Shown here piece by piece: positions 26,291 to 35,922 of a DNA stretch of 64,000 nucleotides (position 1 is its first letter; each line of letters begins with the position of its first letter). Source of the DNA: Neobacillus mesonae (lineage in GTDB: Bacteria; Bacillota; Bacilli; Paenibacillales; Paenibacillaceae); contig JAMBOW010000001.1 of the NCBI GenBank assembly GCA_023715865.1, positions 1,612,001 through 1,676,000 of the forward strand, read 5' to 3'. The notes below the pieces were generated by a model. The model made no database searches and had not been told where the DNA came from. It worked only from the letters and a program-made list of their open reading frames with translations. A program made the translations under genes and the position numbers.

Positions 26291-28860
26291 TATTCATCAC
26301 CGCCTGCAATATAATTCTGAGCCGGAATCGTGAACCCGTTCCATGTCACCGGTTCGTCATTGTAATTAATCAATAGAGAGGCACCATTGCTGTACTCGAT
26401 CCCTACTACTCCCTGCTCATGTACCGTGCGATTTACGATCCGCTCTGTTCTTAGAGGATTCAGAACTTCATTAACTTCCTTGTACATAGAAACGGCTTCT
26501 TCCATCCAATCTGTATACTCGGTTGAATACATGAAATCATACCTTGTATATTTTAGCTCTGCTGCAGAATTCGCTGTCCATAGAAAGTGAGGAGATGATC
26601 CGAACTCGAGGCTTTGCAAAATCTGCTGCTTCATATCTGATGAGGCTGCGAGATTAACCGGCTCACCAGCATAATCAATAAACCCATGGATGACCATCTG
26701 ATAAAAAGGAACGGCTTCGTCTGTCAGATTAAATCTGCTCGATCCTGCAGGCGTATTTACGATATGCTTCGCAAAGGGAAGGGCATAGCTGTTTCCGCCG
26801 CTGATCATTAGATTGGGATACTCTGATGCAAGATACGCAATCTGCTCTTCTACAATCACTTTAGCTGTATCACGAAAAACGGCCTTGCTGTTCCGGTAAT
26901 CCGAATGAAGTGTATTACCCATGTCACGAAGAGCGAGCCCAGTCATTCCCTTCTTCCGGTACTGCTCCATGAACTGGCTTGTAACGTCCGGGAGCTTGGC
27001 TGGCGAAAGCAGGTAATATTCATCCTGAATTAAGGACATTCGATTTAAAGCTCTGTCATAAGGCGAAAGCTCAGCAGCTTCCTTCGTAATAAACCGGGAT
27101 GCATCCTTAGCGGACCTAAATCCGTTCCCGTCTTCATATACCTTTTGAAAAGCAACATCTGGATACAGCTCTCCACCAGTACTGTTCAGAATTTCTTTAA
27201 GATAAATCAGCTCCTGCGTATTCCCGAGCTTTGAAGTATTCAGATTCACAGGCAGCTCGTGCTCTATTCCAGTTCCAAACCACCCCAAGTACAGCATTTG
27301 GATATTGGAAATTCCTTGAGCCTGTAGCTCTTTTGTTATGTTTTGAGCCTGTTCAAAGGTTGTCATGGATACAGTCGCATCATAGGGCACGCCTAGAAAG
27401 GACTGCTGTTTATCGACAGCTCCAAGCATATCTACATAAAATGGCATTGCCTCTTTTGCAGTTAATGGAGTTAAGACACCCTGATCAACAAGCATCGATT
27501 GATAAGTCTGAGCCATCCCGGCATAACCAGCTTCTTCCCCTGATAAAAAGGTATAGCTTACTTCAATGTCACCGTTAAATCTCTCATCAGATAGCAGCTG
27601 AATTTCCTGAATCTTGCTTCCTGTATAAAGCTCCAGCTCATCATCTCCGCGGACAGCATGCCGGCTGAAGATATGATTGTACGAATTTTGCTTACCGCTG
27701 ATATCGGCGGCAATGCTTGCATTACCGTCACCTTTATCAATTACGGCGAAAAATGCGCTATCGCCGGACTTCAAACCAAACACAGGCATCCGGGCCGTCT
27801 CAGCAATTTGGGTCCTTGTTCTGCTATTGTCATTGGGGTCCGCTCCATATACGGGCTGAACATATTGCGGTTCCTTTATTTTTCCATTATCGAAATAAAT
27901 AAGACTGCCTGATCCGTCCGGTACAAGCATATATCCCTGTTCACCAGCCTTAGCTGCTCCGAAATAAGAGAGCAAATCCAGCGTTTGGATTCGATGACCC
28001 TCACTTTCTTGGAGCTGCCCCAGCGGCACAGTTACACTGAGCGCATTCTTTTCCAGCCGATACTCAAGTGGGATCACAAATTTTGGTTTATCCGTCACCC
28101 CGCCGGCTGTTCCTATACCGTTGTCCGCATTATCCTGAGCTAAATCCTCAGCGGTATAACCCGCTTCCTCAAAAGCAGCAAGCATTTTGCGCAGTACGAG
28201 CGGACGTTCAACTTGTGCATCTGCTCTTTCCAGCACATCCGGGTCAGCGTCTTGCACAAGATACCTTGTCTCGACATAGCTCGCAGTTACCTCGTCCAGC
28301 TTGCTGAGGACTTTTTCCTGTAATCTTTGTTTAGTAATGTATTTAGGAAGAGCATCCATTCCAAGCTCCGTGTCACCGAGGGTATATTCGATGCGAACTC
28401 CGTCTTCAATGCTTTGCATTACAAACTGCTCGTTCTGGATGCTGTACTTGTAATTTGTGTAGGTATCAGGCACCCCTAACGTGTTACGGAAGGAAACTGA
28501 AATTTGGGAAGACATTGATTCTTTCTCAAAAGCCGTGGCAATCGTATCCTCGTCTGTATCCAGCGGATTACTGTACCATGTATTGCCTGATTGATGATCT
28601 TTAACAGCAATGACTGTCGTTTGCTCATTAATATATAGACTTAGCTGATCATTCTTTGCTGCAAGCACCATGCCAGGCAAGCCTCCTGACCTATCCTGTA
28701 GAGCTTCAAACGGTTTGCCTTCTTGCAGATCGGACGCTGCTACATACGCTTCGGGATCAATACTGGACAATCTGCCAGTTAAGAAAATAAAGCACATTAC
28801 ACTGACCGCGATGAGAGCGCAAGCCAGCAAAGTCGTATACTTCCATTTACGGAATGTCAC
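26290..28860 (-). CDS. Large exported DUF5696 protein
   Basis: An 856-residue protein. A single N-terminal hydrophobic segment (residues about 9-28) anchors or exports it; no lipobox is seen. The Pfam DUF5696 region fills most of the rest. The C-terminal half shows a pattern like a glycosidase barrel with a sandwich cap: ALRDMGNTLHSDY, NLMISGGNSYALPFA, VIHGFIDYAGEPVN, SSPHFLWTA, then a final strand-rich domain ending in IPAQNYIAGG. The start is GTG 28860 after GGAGGCGTAAGTCTG. The function is not established; the barrel reading is inference. Context is an oligosaccharide transport operon, and it is fused by overlap to permease pair B. Confidence 0.85.
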   Translation of the reverse strand: MTFRKWKYTTLLACALIAVSVMCFIFLTGRLSSIDPEAYVAASDLQEGKPFEALQDRSGGLPGMVLAAKNDQLSLYINEQTTVIAVKDHQSGNTWYSNPLDTDEDTIATAFEKESMSSQISVSFRNTLGVPDTYTNYKYSIQNEQFVMQSIEDGVRIEYTLGDTELGMDALPKYITKQRLQEKVLSKLDEVTASYVETRYLVQDADPDVLERADAQVERPLVLRKMLAAFEEAGYTAEDLAQDNADNGIGTAGGVTDKPKFVIPLEYRLEKNALSVTVPLGQLQESEGHRIQTLDLLSYFGAAKAGEQGYMLVPDGSGSLIYFDNGKIKEPQYVQPVYGADPNDNSRTRTQIAETARMPVFGLKSGDSAFFAVIDKGDGNASIAADISGKQNSYNHIFSRHAVRGDDELELYTGSKIQEIQLLSDERFNGDIEVSYTFLSGEEAGYAGMAQTYQSMLVDQGVLTPLTAKEAMPFYVDMLGAVDKQQSFLGVPYDATVSMTTFEQAQNITKELQAQGISNIQMLYLGWFGTGIEHELPVNLNTSKLGNTQELIYLKEILNSTGGELYPDVAFQKVYEDGNGFRSAKDASRFITKEAAELSPYDRALNRMSLIQDEYYLLSPAKLPDVTSQFMEQYRKKGMTGLALRDMGNTLHSDYRNSKAVFRDTAKVIVEEQIAYLASEYPNLMISGGNSYALPFAKHIVNTPAGSSRFNLTDEAVPFYQMVIHGFIDYAGEPVNLAASSDMKQQILQSLEFGSSPHFLWTANSAAELKYTRYDFMYSTEYTDWMEEAVSMYKEVNEVLNPLRTERIVNRTVHEQGVVGIEYSNGASLLINYNDEPVTWNGFTIPAQNYIAGGDE

Positions 28861-28875
28861 CAGACTTACGCCTCC

Positions 28876-29496
28876 TTAGGTTCGGAACACAAGCTCCCGG
28901 TAGATATTGACTGCAAATTCAATCATTTGCTGAATCAGACTAAGCACCAAAGTCCCTAAAAATACAATGATCGCCATAACGACAATGCTGAGCAGCATCG
29001 TTACCACGGTCTTTGAAGCCGTATATTGGTGAACTGTCATAATGCCAACAAACAGCAGATAGACAAACCAGATGACGGCCACTGAATTCAGCAAATAATA
29101 AAATGCAGTTTCTTCCTGAGTCATAAAACGGCTGATGAACGTCATCGGCAAATAGATGAGGATCATCGGAATGAGGGCGTATGCTGCTGCATTGATGATC
29201 TCCTTAAACTTTCCTTCACCCTCCATCAGTGTCGTGATGGACCAATTCGACACACAGAACAGGAAGAAAGGCAGGATAACATACTGCAGCTCAGCCAAGC
29301 TGTTCAGCGTTCTAGGATCGTTATAATTTACCAGAAAGCCTGCAAATTGCCGCTGAACGACCATCGTTATGAATAGAAGAAGCAAGATTGTAATAGCAAC
29401 CTTAAGCTTGCCCTTCCCCTCATACTTCAGGTCCCAGTACCCGTCAAAGGGATGTACAATGAGATGGAGAGGAAACTTAATAAAGTCCTGCTTCAT
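28876..29496 (-). CDS. Yip1 family integral membrane protein
   Basis: A 206-residue Yip1-domain protein with five hydrophobic segments (the first about residue 30-48). It opens with FIKFPLHLIVHPFDGYWDLKYE, the pre-TM region common to bacterial Yip1 proteins. ATG 29496 is chosen because it overlaps the NHL gene's TGA by ATGA; the earlier start at 29523 lacks a site and would deepen the overlap. Known from eukaryotic membrane traffic; the bacterial role is unknown. In this operon it is coupled to the NHL-TPR gene and lies before DUF5696. Confidence 0.85.
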   Translation of the reverse strand: MKQDFIKFPLHLIVHPFDGYWDLKYEGKGKLKVAITILLLLFITMVVQRQFAGFLVNYNDPRTLNSLAELQYVILPFFLFCVSNWSITTLMEGEGKFKEIINAAAYALIPMILIYLPMTFISRFMTQEETAFYYLLNSVAVIWFVYLLFVGIMTVHQYTASKTVVTMLLSIVVMAIIVFLGTLVLSLIQQMIEFAVNIYRELVFRT

Positions 29497-30968
29497 ACCG
29501 TTTCTTCCCTCCTTTTTCTCCATGATTTTGAGAATCGGTAACCCGTAAAAGCAATCACTGCAGCTGTGCCAATGGTCAAAATCGTACCGAAATGCTCCTG
29601 CAGCACTTCCTTGCGGTATCGTTTAAAGGCAACCGAGTAATTTTTACGATCCATTCCAAGCTTGAAATATTTCATTGCTTCTTTGTTCTCCTTGGCATAT
29701 AGGAGGGACTTTCCGATGCCGTTATAAGCGATGTCATAGTTCGCATTTAGTCTAAGAACTTCTCTCCATTTGTCGACAGCCCCCTCATCATCTCCGTTGT
29801 AATGAGCCGTCACAGCATTAGTTATAGCGCTTCCATAGTTGGTCGGTGAAAAGATCGTAATCGTTTCCTTCCCTTGATCCAGGACAATATGCTGATTACC
29901 CAGCTTCTCGATCGCTACAGGGGTTCTGAACGTTCCGATCTGTGTACCGATACCGCCGTAAATATAGAGCAGGTTTCCTTCGTGATCATATGTGAAAATA
30001 CGGCCCCTCAGAGAATCCAGTACACTGTACATTCCATTTCCCTGATATTTGATATCAACCAGCTTGGACGGGCCGCCATTGGTTCCTGAGGAACGGTACC
30101 TTATATCCCCTTTGACATCAAAGTATCCATATCTTTTCAGCACATCCTCTCCCGAAGGATTCAGGCGTTTAACCGGTGTGCTCGAACCAGGATCTACATT
30201 TGTTGCATAGACAAACCCTTTTTCACCCATATCAATATTAGAAAATTCCGTAGGAATATAGAGCGCCATTTGACTCTTCTGCGCATCGGTCGCAACAAGC
30301 CGCCACATGTAATCGGCAAAATTCCGGCGTACTTGAATCGTTCCGACATAACCGAGAAACTTTCCTGTTTCATCAAACTGCAGTATCCCTTCATAGGCTC
30401 CTCTGGAGGTGACAAATACCCTTCCTGCATCATCAACTGACAGCTTGAGTGGGACAAAGGAGAAGGAATCGCCAAGCACATCGGACTGCGGATTTTCAAT
30501 AATACGGATCAGCTCACCGTTAGGAGAAAGAACCACAACTCTTTTGTTCTCTGTATCAGCGATATACAAATCGCCTTCTTCATTCACCGCAATTCCGCTT
30601 GGCAAGTTGAAAGTCTGCTCCGTCCCATCCTTCATAAAGCTTGTAATAATCCGCTCTACTTTCCAGTCTCTGGTCAGCACGATAATGCGCTGATTTCCCG
30701 TGTCAGCTATATAAATCTTTCCTTCGCTGCTTATGACTAGATCTTGCGGTGTCACGAAATTACCAATGCCAAGGTCAAGTCCGGATACACTTTTGTCAGG
30801 CAAAAATGCATCAGGAGCAGGCACCGCCTCTTCATAGTAGTTATAGGTATAGCTCTCATAAGGTGCTATGGCTGCTTCCGCCAGAGGGGCGGAATATAGC
30901 AGCAGCGAAGCAGCGGCAAGGCTAATCACATAATGCTTTAACCTTTGTGTATATACAGCCAAGTTCAC
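29493..30968 (-). CDS. Exported NHL-propeller/TPR protein with C-terminal membrane anchor
   Basis: A 491-residue protein. Signal peptide residues 1-33 (ends AEAA). Residues about 60-375 hold NHL-type beta-propeller blades (GKIYIADTGNQRI, GDLYIADTENKRV, GRVFVTSRGAY). Residues about 385-445 look like two TPR helix pairs (DKWREVLRLNANYD, AMKYFKLGM). One membrane helix near 462-478 is followed by a basic tail (RFSKSWRKRREE). Thus the propeller should sit outside the cell, tethered at its C-terminus. No enzyme motif is visible. It may be a sensor or scaffold of the transport complex; this is inference. Confidence 0.87.
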   Translation of the reverse strand: MNLAVYTQRLKHYVISLAAASLLLYSAPLAEAAIAPYESYTYNYYEEAVPAPDAFLPDKSVSGLDLGIGNFVTPQDLVISSEGKIYIADTGNQRIIVLTRDWKVERIITSFMKDGTEQTFNLPSGIAVNEEGDLYIADTENKRVVVLSPNGELIRIIENPQSDVLGDSFSFVPLKLSVDDAGRVFVTSRGAYEGILQFDETGKFLGYVGTIQVRRNFADYMWRLVATDAQKSQMALYIPTEFSNIDMGEKGFVYATNVDPGSSTPVKRLNPSGEDVLKRYGYFDVKGDIRYRSSGTNGGPSKLVDIKYQGNGMYSVLDSLRGRIFTYDHEGNLLYIYGGIGTQIGTFRTPVAIEKLGNQHIVLDQGKETITIFSPTNYGSAITNAVTAHYNGDDEGAVDKWREVLRLNANYDIAYNGIGKSLLYAKENKEAMKYFKLGMDRKNYSVAFKRYRKEVLQEHFGTILTIGTAAVIAFTGYRFSKSWRKRREETV

Positions 30969-30973
30969 TCCCC

Positions 30974-31846
30974 CTATTCCTTCATCCCGGAAGTTGCCAT
31001 CGTTTCAATAATACGGCTTTGTGAAAATACAAAAATCGTAATCGGGACACTCATCATGATCAGTGCAACTGCTGCTCCCACACCTGCTCTGGCTATTCCG
31101 CCTTGAATGATGTTGGTCGTGGCTGAGGTGAGTGTCTTGAGATTCTCGCTATAAATAAATCCATTGCCGTCCGTGCCCCACAAAATTTGAAACAGCAAAA
31201 TAATAAGCGTGAGCCATGCAGGCTTGACGTTAGGCATCACGACTGACCAAAATATCCGGTATTCACTGGCTCCGTCAATCTTCGCGGCTTCAATAAGAGC
31301 ATCCGGAATCTGCTCCATAAACTGCTTCATTAGATATAAGCCCAGCGGATAAGAAAAAGCAGGGATGATGACAGCCCAATAGGTGTCCACCCATCCAAGC
31401 CAAGACATAATCATGTAGGTTGGGATGGCAGTGACTGCAGGCGTAAACATCAACGACAAAACGATCATTTGAAACATAAACTTGTTTCCGGGAAATTGAT
31501 GCTTTGCCAGCGGATATGCCGCCGCAGAGGCCAGCAGCACATGTCCTACAATCCCCAAGCCTGTAATAAACACCGTGTTGAAAATATACCGGGTAAACGG
31601 TACCCATGAGGCACCCAGCAAATTGATAAGGTCTGCAAAATTATCCATGGTTGGATTTTTGACAAACAGCGTCGGCGGAAAAATAAATATTTCATCCAGC
31701 GGCTTGAACGCTGCATTGATGGCATACACGAGCGGTAGCACCATAAAGGAGCCTACCACACCCAACATGAGAAATAAAAACAGGCTTCCTAGAAAAGATC
31801 GATTTACTCTTTTCTTCCGGAATAGGCGCAAGGGTATGTTCATCAT
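30974..31846 (-). CDS. CUT1 ABC permease, pair A, MalG type
   Basis: A 290-residue permease with six helices. The EAA loop reads EAAKIDGASEYRIFW and MPNVKP. It starts two bases after the stop of its partner and ends five bases before the NHL-TPR gene. With the 323-residue partner and the fused binding protein just upstream it makes a complete import complex except for the ATPase. Confidence 0.9.
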   Translation of the reverse strand: MMNIPLRLFRKKRVNRSFLGSLFLFLMLGVVGSFMVLPLVYAINAAFKPLDEIFIFPPTLFVKNPTMDNFADLINLLGASWVPFTRYIFNTVFITGLGIVGHVLLASAAAYPLAKHQFPGNKFMFQMIVLSLMFTPAVTAIPTYMIMSWLGWVDTYWAVIIPAFSYPLGLYLMKQFMEQIPDALIEAAKIDGASEYRIFWSVVMPNVKPAWLTLIILLFQILWGTDGNGFIYSENLKTLTSATTNIIQGGIARAGVGAAVALIMMSVPITIFVFSQSRIIETMATSGMKE

Positions 31847-31848
31847 CT

Positions 31849-32820
31849 TTATTCACCTACTCTGCGCAATAATTTTTGAACAATGATATTGGACCCGACC
31901 ATAATAATGAACAATACCGTTGCGATGGCCGAAGCAAAGCCCATCTCAAAACGAATGGTACCGAAGTCCATTAGATGGGTAACAATCGTTTCGGCTGCAT
32001 AATTGACACTAGGGAATCCTGCAAGCTGTATAGATACGTCTGCTACGGCAAGAGAAGTGGTAATCTGAATAACCGCACCAAACATCAGCTGAGGCTTCAT
32101 CGACGGGAGGGTAATATACCACAGCTCCTGCCAGCGATTTTTAATGCCGTCCACAGCCCCTGCTTCATATAGGGTTTTGTCAACCGTTTGAAGTCCCGCA
32201 ATAAACGCCAGAAACCCTGTTCCTAAACTAAGCCACAACTGCACCAAAATAATGATCGGCAGGACATAAGCCTCCGTCTTGAGCCATTGAATTGGCTCGA
32301 GTAAAATGCCAATCTGAATAAGCATGCCGTTGATGATCCCGTATCTGTCACCTGAGAATATGAGCAGCCAGATAAAAAATACGTTTCCGGATATGGAGGG
32401 CGCATAGAAGATCAAAGTCATAAATGCTCTCCATTTGGGACTGAGCTCATTGATGATCCAGGCAAAGATAAAGCAGGCAAAATAACTGATCGGACCCGTG
32501 ATTGCAGCAAACAACAGCGTATTTTTGAGTGCAATCAGAAATATATCATCCTCTAAGAAAAGACGCGTATAATTTTGCCAGCCTACAAACCTTGGCATTT
32601 CCAGCATATTAAAATACGTGAAGCTGATGATAATCGAGAGTACGACCGGTAAAACTGTAAATATTAAAAACAAAATCATATAAGGCGCCATCAAGATATA
32701 CAGATGCTTTTTAACCTTGATTTCCTTTACCAGTCTGCTGAGCTTGCTGCTCTGGGAAAGCGTCCGCTCGTCCTTGGGAGGGACTGCACGCATCCCCTTA
32801 TCAAGCTGAATATTGGACAT
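31849..32820 (-). CDS. CUT1 ABC permease, pair A, MalF type
   Basis: A 323-residue permease. A polar basic N-terminus of about 38 residues precedes helix 1 (YILMAPYMILFLIFTVLPVV). The EAA-type loop is EAGAVDGIKNRWQELW with LPSMKP. ATG 32820 follows GAGGGGGGTTAGC. It lies 12 bases after the fused binding-protein gene, so that protein is its natural partner. Confidence 0.9.
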   Translation of the reverse strand: MSNIQLDKGMRAVPPKDERTLSQSSKLSRLVKEIKVKKHLYILMAPYMILFLIFTVLPVVLSIIISFTYFNMLEMPRFVGWQNYTRLFLEDDIFLIALKNTLLFAAITGPISYFACFIFAWIINELSPKWRAFMTLIFYAPSISGNVFFIWLLIFSGDRYGIINGMLIQIGILLEPIQWLKTEAYVLPIIILVQLWLSLGTGFLAFIAGLQTVDKTLYEAGAVDGIKNRWQELWYITLPSMKPQLMFGAVIQITTSLAVADVSIQLAGFPSVNYAAETIVTHLMDFGTIRFEMGFASAIATVLFIIMVGSNIIVQKLLRRVGE

Positions 32821-32832
32821 GCTAACCCCCCT

Positions 32833-35787
32833 CTACTCCGTCAGGCCAAATTCCGTGCGTTTGGCACGAATTTCATCCTGAATATATTGAACATAATCCA
32901 TCAGCGCTTCACGAGGCTCGATCTGTCCGTCAACGGAACGATAAAAAGCATTAATTAAATGCCTTCCTGTGAAGTAACCGCCAGGCACTTCCGGAATTCC
33001 CTTAACCCATTCAAACCCGGCTTGCAATTGATTAAAGTCCTCCACAGGCCACGGCAGCTTTTCGAGAGCATTGATATTGGCAGTCGGATATCTTGCCGCC
33101 GCGCCCATCAATCCTTCCATCTCTCTGCCAAATTTCACCTGGGTTTCTTCACTGGTCCACCATTTCATGTACTCCCAAGCAGCCTCTTTATCTTGGGCCC
33201 CTTCCAGCATCAGCACACCGCTGCCGCCGCTGGCAACAGAACGGTTAATGGCTCCATCCTCCTGCTGAGTACCTGGAATCATCGTAAACCCCCACATGCC
33301 GCGTATTTCTGGTGCAAAGACGGTCAGCTGATTATAGGTGGTATAATCCGCGATACCAATCGGCATTTCTCCAGTCCGAAACCGATTCGCAAAATCATAT
33401 TCGCGTTCGAGCTTATAATCCGTATAGAATTCCGTCCATTCCTTAAATGCATCGATTCCAATTTGTGAATCGAGATCGGATTCCTTGCCTTCATCCCGAT
33501 AGAACGCTCCTCCGGACTGAAACAGCAGCATGGAGTACACGGAGTTCGGAGGTACATTTTCGCCTGGATAACTCGGCTGAACAACAAGAGGCAGTCCGAA
33601 ATCCATATGGTTTTTATCAAGTACAGAGAGAAGGCTCCATACCTCATCCCAAGTCTTCGGAATCTCGAGACCCAATTCGCTGAGAACATCTTTTCTATAG
33701 AACAGCATGTTAAAGGTCTGAGTCTCCGGAAGAGCGTACACGCCCTCCTCATAGGTGTAAGGAACCAAAGCGCTGTCGCGAAACCTATCGGCAACCTCCT
33801 CAAAATCAGGAAATACAGAAATGTCAGCTGCAGCATTACGCATGGCGTAGTTTACAGGAATATCATTCCCCATCTGCATGGCGACGTCCGGACCCTGGCC
33901 CGATAAGGTTGCGGGAAGCAGTGATCCCATAGGTACCAGCTTTAGGTTTACCTCGATTCCGGTTTCTGGCGTAAATGTCTCATCAATCATTGACTTGATC
34001 GTGTTCGCCTGATCCCGGCCGCTTCCAATCCACACCGTAACGGTACTTCCCTCCTGTGTCTCGGCAGCTACACTTCCGATAGCGTCGTAATCAATAAAAA
34101 AGGAATATAAAAAGGTAACGATTTCGTGCCACAATTCCGCAAGCCAGCTGGTACCTTTTTCTGGAATGGTTTGATCTGGAGAAGCTATGTATATGGAGTC
34201 GATTTCAAGCGGCTGTTCCCTGACTTGCTGGAGCCAGGTACCGAGCCCCCCTGTATTTGTTTTATACGCTTGCAGACGTCTCGGTATTGTGTCCGGATCA
34301 TCAATCATTTCGTCAAGCTGCAAAGCCATCGTCTTCAGCAGTGCATCCTGGTCCCCGCTGCCTTCCGACAGTGTCCTAAGCTGGGCCCCTATCTGCTTTA
34401 GACGTTCGCTTTCACTTTTGAATACACTAATCAAGTCTGGAATCCGCTCGTCTACGCGATAATCTCTTACTTCATCCGGCGCCGTGCCGGTGATCATTAG
34501 AATCTTTCGATACATGGAATTCAGCTCGATTAAGCTATCCTCCACTTCACGAATAAGAGGAGCAAACTCGCCTAGCGTCACTTCCATTCGGATCGTGTTT
34601 GTCCCCTTCTTTAGATCATAAAGGTAGGGCTCTTCCTGCTCATTGCCCATAATCCGCATGGTATAGCTGTTATCATAACGAAAGGGAACTCTGCTCATTT
34701 CGTCAAATGGAAGCTCACCATTGATCGTTAGCTTTCTGGTCGAATAAATACCCCTGACAAAATTCTGCTTCGATTTAAAAGCCAGCTGATACAGTCCTTC
34801 TTCCGGGACCTCGACCTCCCATTCAATCCACTGGCCAGGAATCCGCCAATTGTAACCTCCAATGGTGTTCACCTTCGTTAGCTTTGGACTATAGGGGTAC
34901 GTTGCAGGGCTGGATCTGTCCTGTAATGGATACAAGGTCGGAGAGGACTTGGCTGATGCATCTTCAGCTTGCAATTCAATAAGGACACCACGGGGGGAAG
35001 CAGTCCCATCTGCAGCCTGCTTGTTGGCATATTCTTCATAACTGACTGGCAGCTCGTAACGATGCAGCTTTAATTCCTTTATGATGACGGGCTCTCGTTG
35101 TGAAATTAACGTAAGCGTATGAATCCCTTTGTTAAAGTAAAACGAAAACGGTTCTTCATAATAGCCGTTTGAATCTTTGAATAGAGTCGTCTGCCAGGAA
35201 GGGTTCTCATGCTGCTGCGGGCGCAGATCATTCCCCCGGTTATCCTGTTCAACCTCCGCCTTCAGGTTATCCCATACTCGATCCATTTGAATAAAGGCGG
35301 CTTCTCGAAAAGGAAGCTTTCCGTCAATCAATAAGCTTCTCTCAATCGCCGAACTCTTGCCTTCTACCGGATAATATGTCGATGAAATGGAATAAAGGCC
35401 GGCTTCTTCGACTTCAAAGGTCCACTCCAATGTGCTGTCCTCTCCACTTTTAATGGATTGTCCGGAAGTCCCCTTATAATTTGAAACGATTTCTGAACCT
35501 TCACCTTCAAGAGAAGATACCTTCTGAGCATCAAGTATGATCTCATGATCAGGGTACGGTTCCTGCATATATTTCTCGATATAATCGCCGTAGGATTGTT
35601 CGTTAGACAGGACAAGATCCTGCGCTAGTAAGAGTTCCTGCTCTCCAAGATCTGATTTTGCAGTATCCGACTGCTCCGCAGAAGCCATCCCTGTCCCTGA
35701 GCCCGATGAAGAGAATATGACAGAGGAGCCGACCGCAAATGCCAATATTACTTTTAACCATGTTTGTACACCCGTCAGCGGATTCAA
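32833..35787 (-). CDS. Solute-binding protein fused to N-terminal carbohydrate-binding-like modules
   Basis: A 984-residue exported protein, more than twice the usual size of a binding protein. Signal peptide of about 38 residues ends near MASAEQ. Residues about 85-245 and 290-430 look like two CBM35-type beta-sandwiches (WTFEVEEAGLYSISSTYYP; WEVEVPEEGLYQLAFKSKQ). A helical linker follows (about 430-560). Residues about 575-970 form a CUT1 binding-protein domain (VTVWIGSG, PDVAMQMGNDIPV, YALPETQTFNMLFYRKD). TTG 35787 with GGGGAGG before it gives a clean signal peptide; ATG 35826 adds a glycine-rich extension and has a weak site. No lipobox. The modules may hold polymer close to the binder. 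Confidence 0.87.
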   Translation of the reverse strand: MNPLTGVQTWLKVILAFAVGSSVIFSSSGSGTGMASAEQSDTAKSDLGEQELLLAQDLVLSNEQSYGDYIEKYMQEPYPDHEIILDAQKVSSLEGEGSEIVSNYKGTSGQSIKSGEDSTLEWTFEVEEAGLYSISSTYYPVEGKSSAIERSLLIDGKLPFREAAFIQMDRVWDNLKAEVEQDNRGNDLRPQQHENPSWQTTLFKDSNGYYEEPFSFYFNKGIHTLTLISQREPVIIKELKLHRYELPVSYEEYANKQAADGTASPRGVLIELQAEDASAKSSPTLYPLQDRSSPATYPYSPKLTKVNTIGGYNWRIPGQWIEWEVEVPEEGLYQLAFKSKQNFVRGIYSTRKLTINGELPFDEMSRVPFRYDNSYTMRIMGNEQEEPYLYDLKKGTNTIRMEVTLGEFAPLIREVEDSLIELNSMYRKILMITGTAPDEVRDYRVDERIPDLISVFKSESERLKQIGAQLRTLSEGSGDQDALLKTMALQLDEMIDDPDTIPRRLQAYKTNTGGLGTWLQQVREQPLEIDSIYIASPDQTIPEKGTSWLAELWHEIVTFLYSFFIDYDAIGSVAAETQEGSTVTVWIGSGRDQANTIKSMIDETFTPETGIEVNLKLVPMGSLLPATLSGQGPDVAMQMGNDIPVNYAMRNAAADISVFPDFEEVADRFRDSALVPYTYEEGVYALPETQTFNMLFYRKDVLSELGLEIPKTWDEVWSLLSVLDKNHMDFGLPLVVQPSYPGENVPPNSVYSMLLFQSGGAFYRDEGKESDLDSQIGIDAFKEWTEFYTDYKLEREYDFANRFRTGEMPIGIADYTTYNQLTVFAPEIRGMWGFTMIPGTQQEDGAINRSVASGGSGVLMLEGAQDKEAAWEYMKWWTSEETQVKFGREMEGLMGAAARYPTANINALEKLPWPVEDFNQLQAGFEWVKGIPEVPGGYFTGRHLINAFYRSVDGQIEPREALMDYVQYIQDEIRAKRTEFGLTE

Positions 35788-35922
35788 ATCACACGCCTCC
35801 CCGCCGCCATAGGCAGCATAGTTCATTTTCTTACCTGCTGGAGCTTCTCTAAAAGAGAGACAAGGTCTTTATCTATTAAAGGCCCTGCCTCGCTTCAAAT
35901 GTTTTGTTTTCCAGAAATTAAA

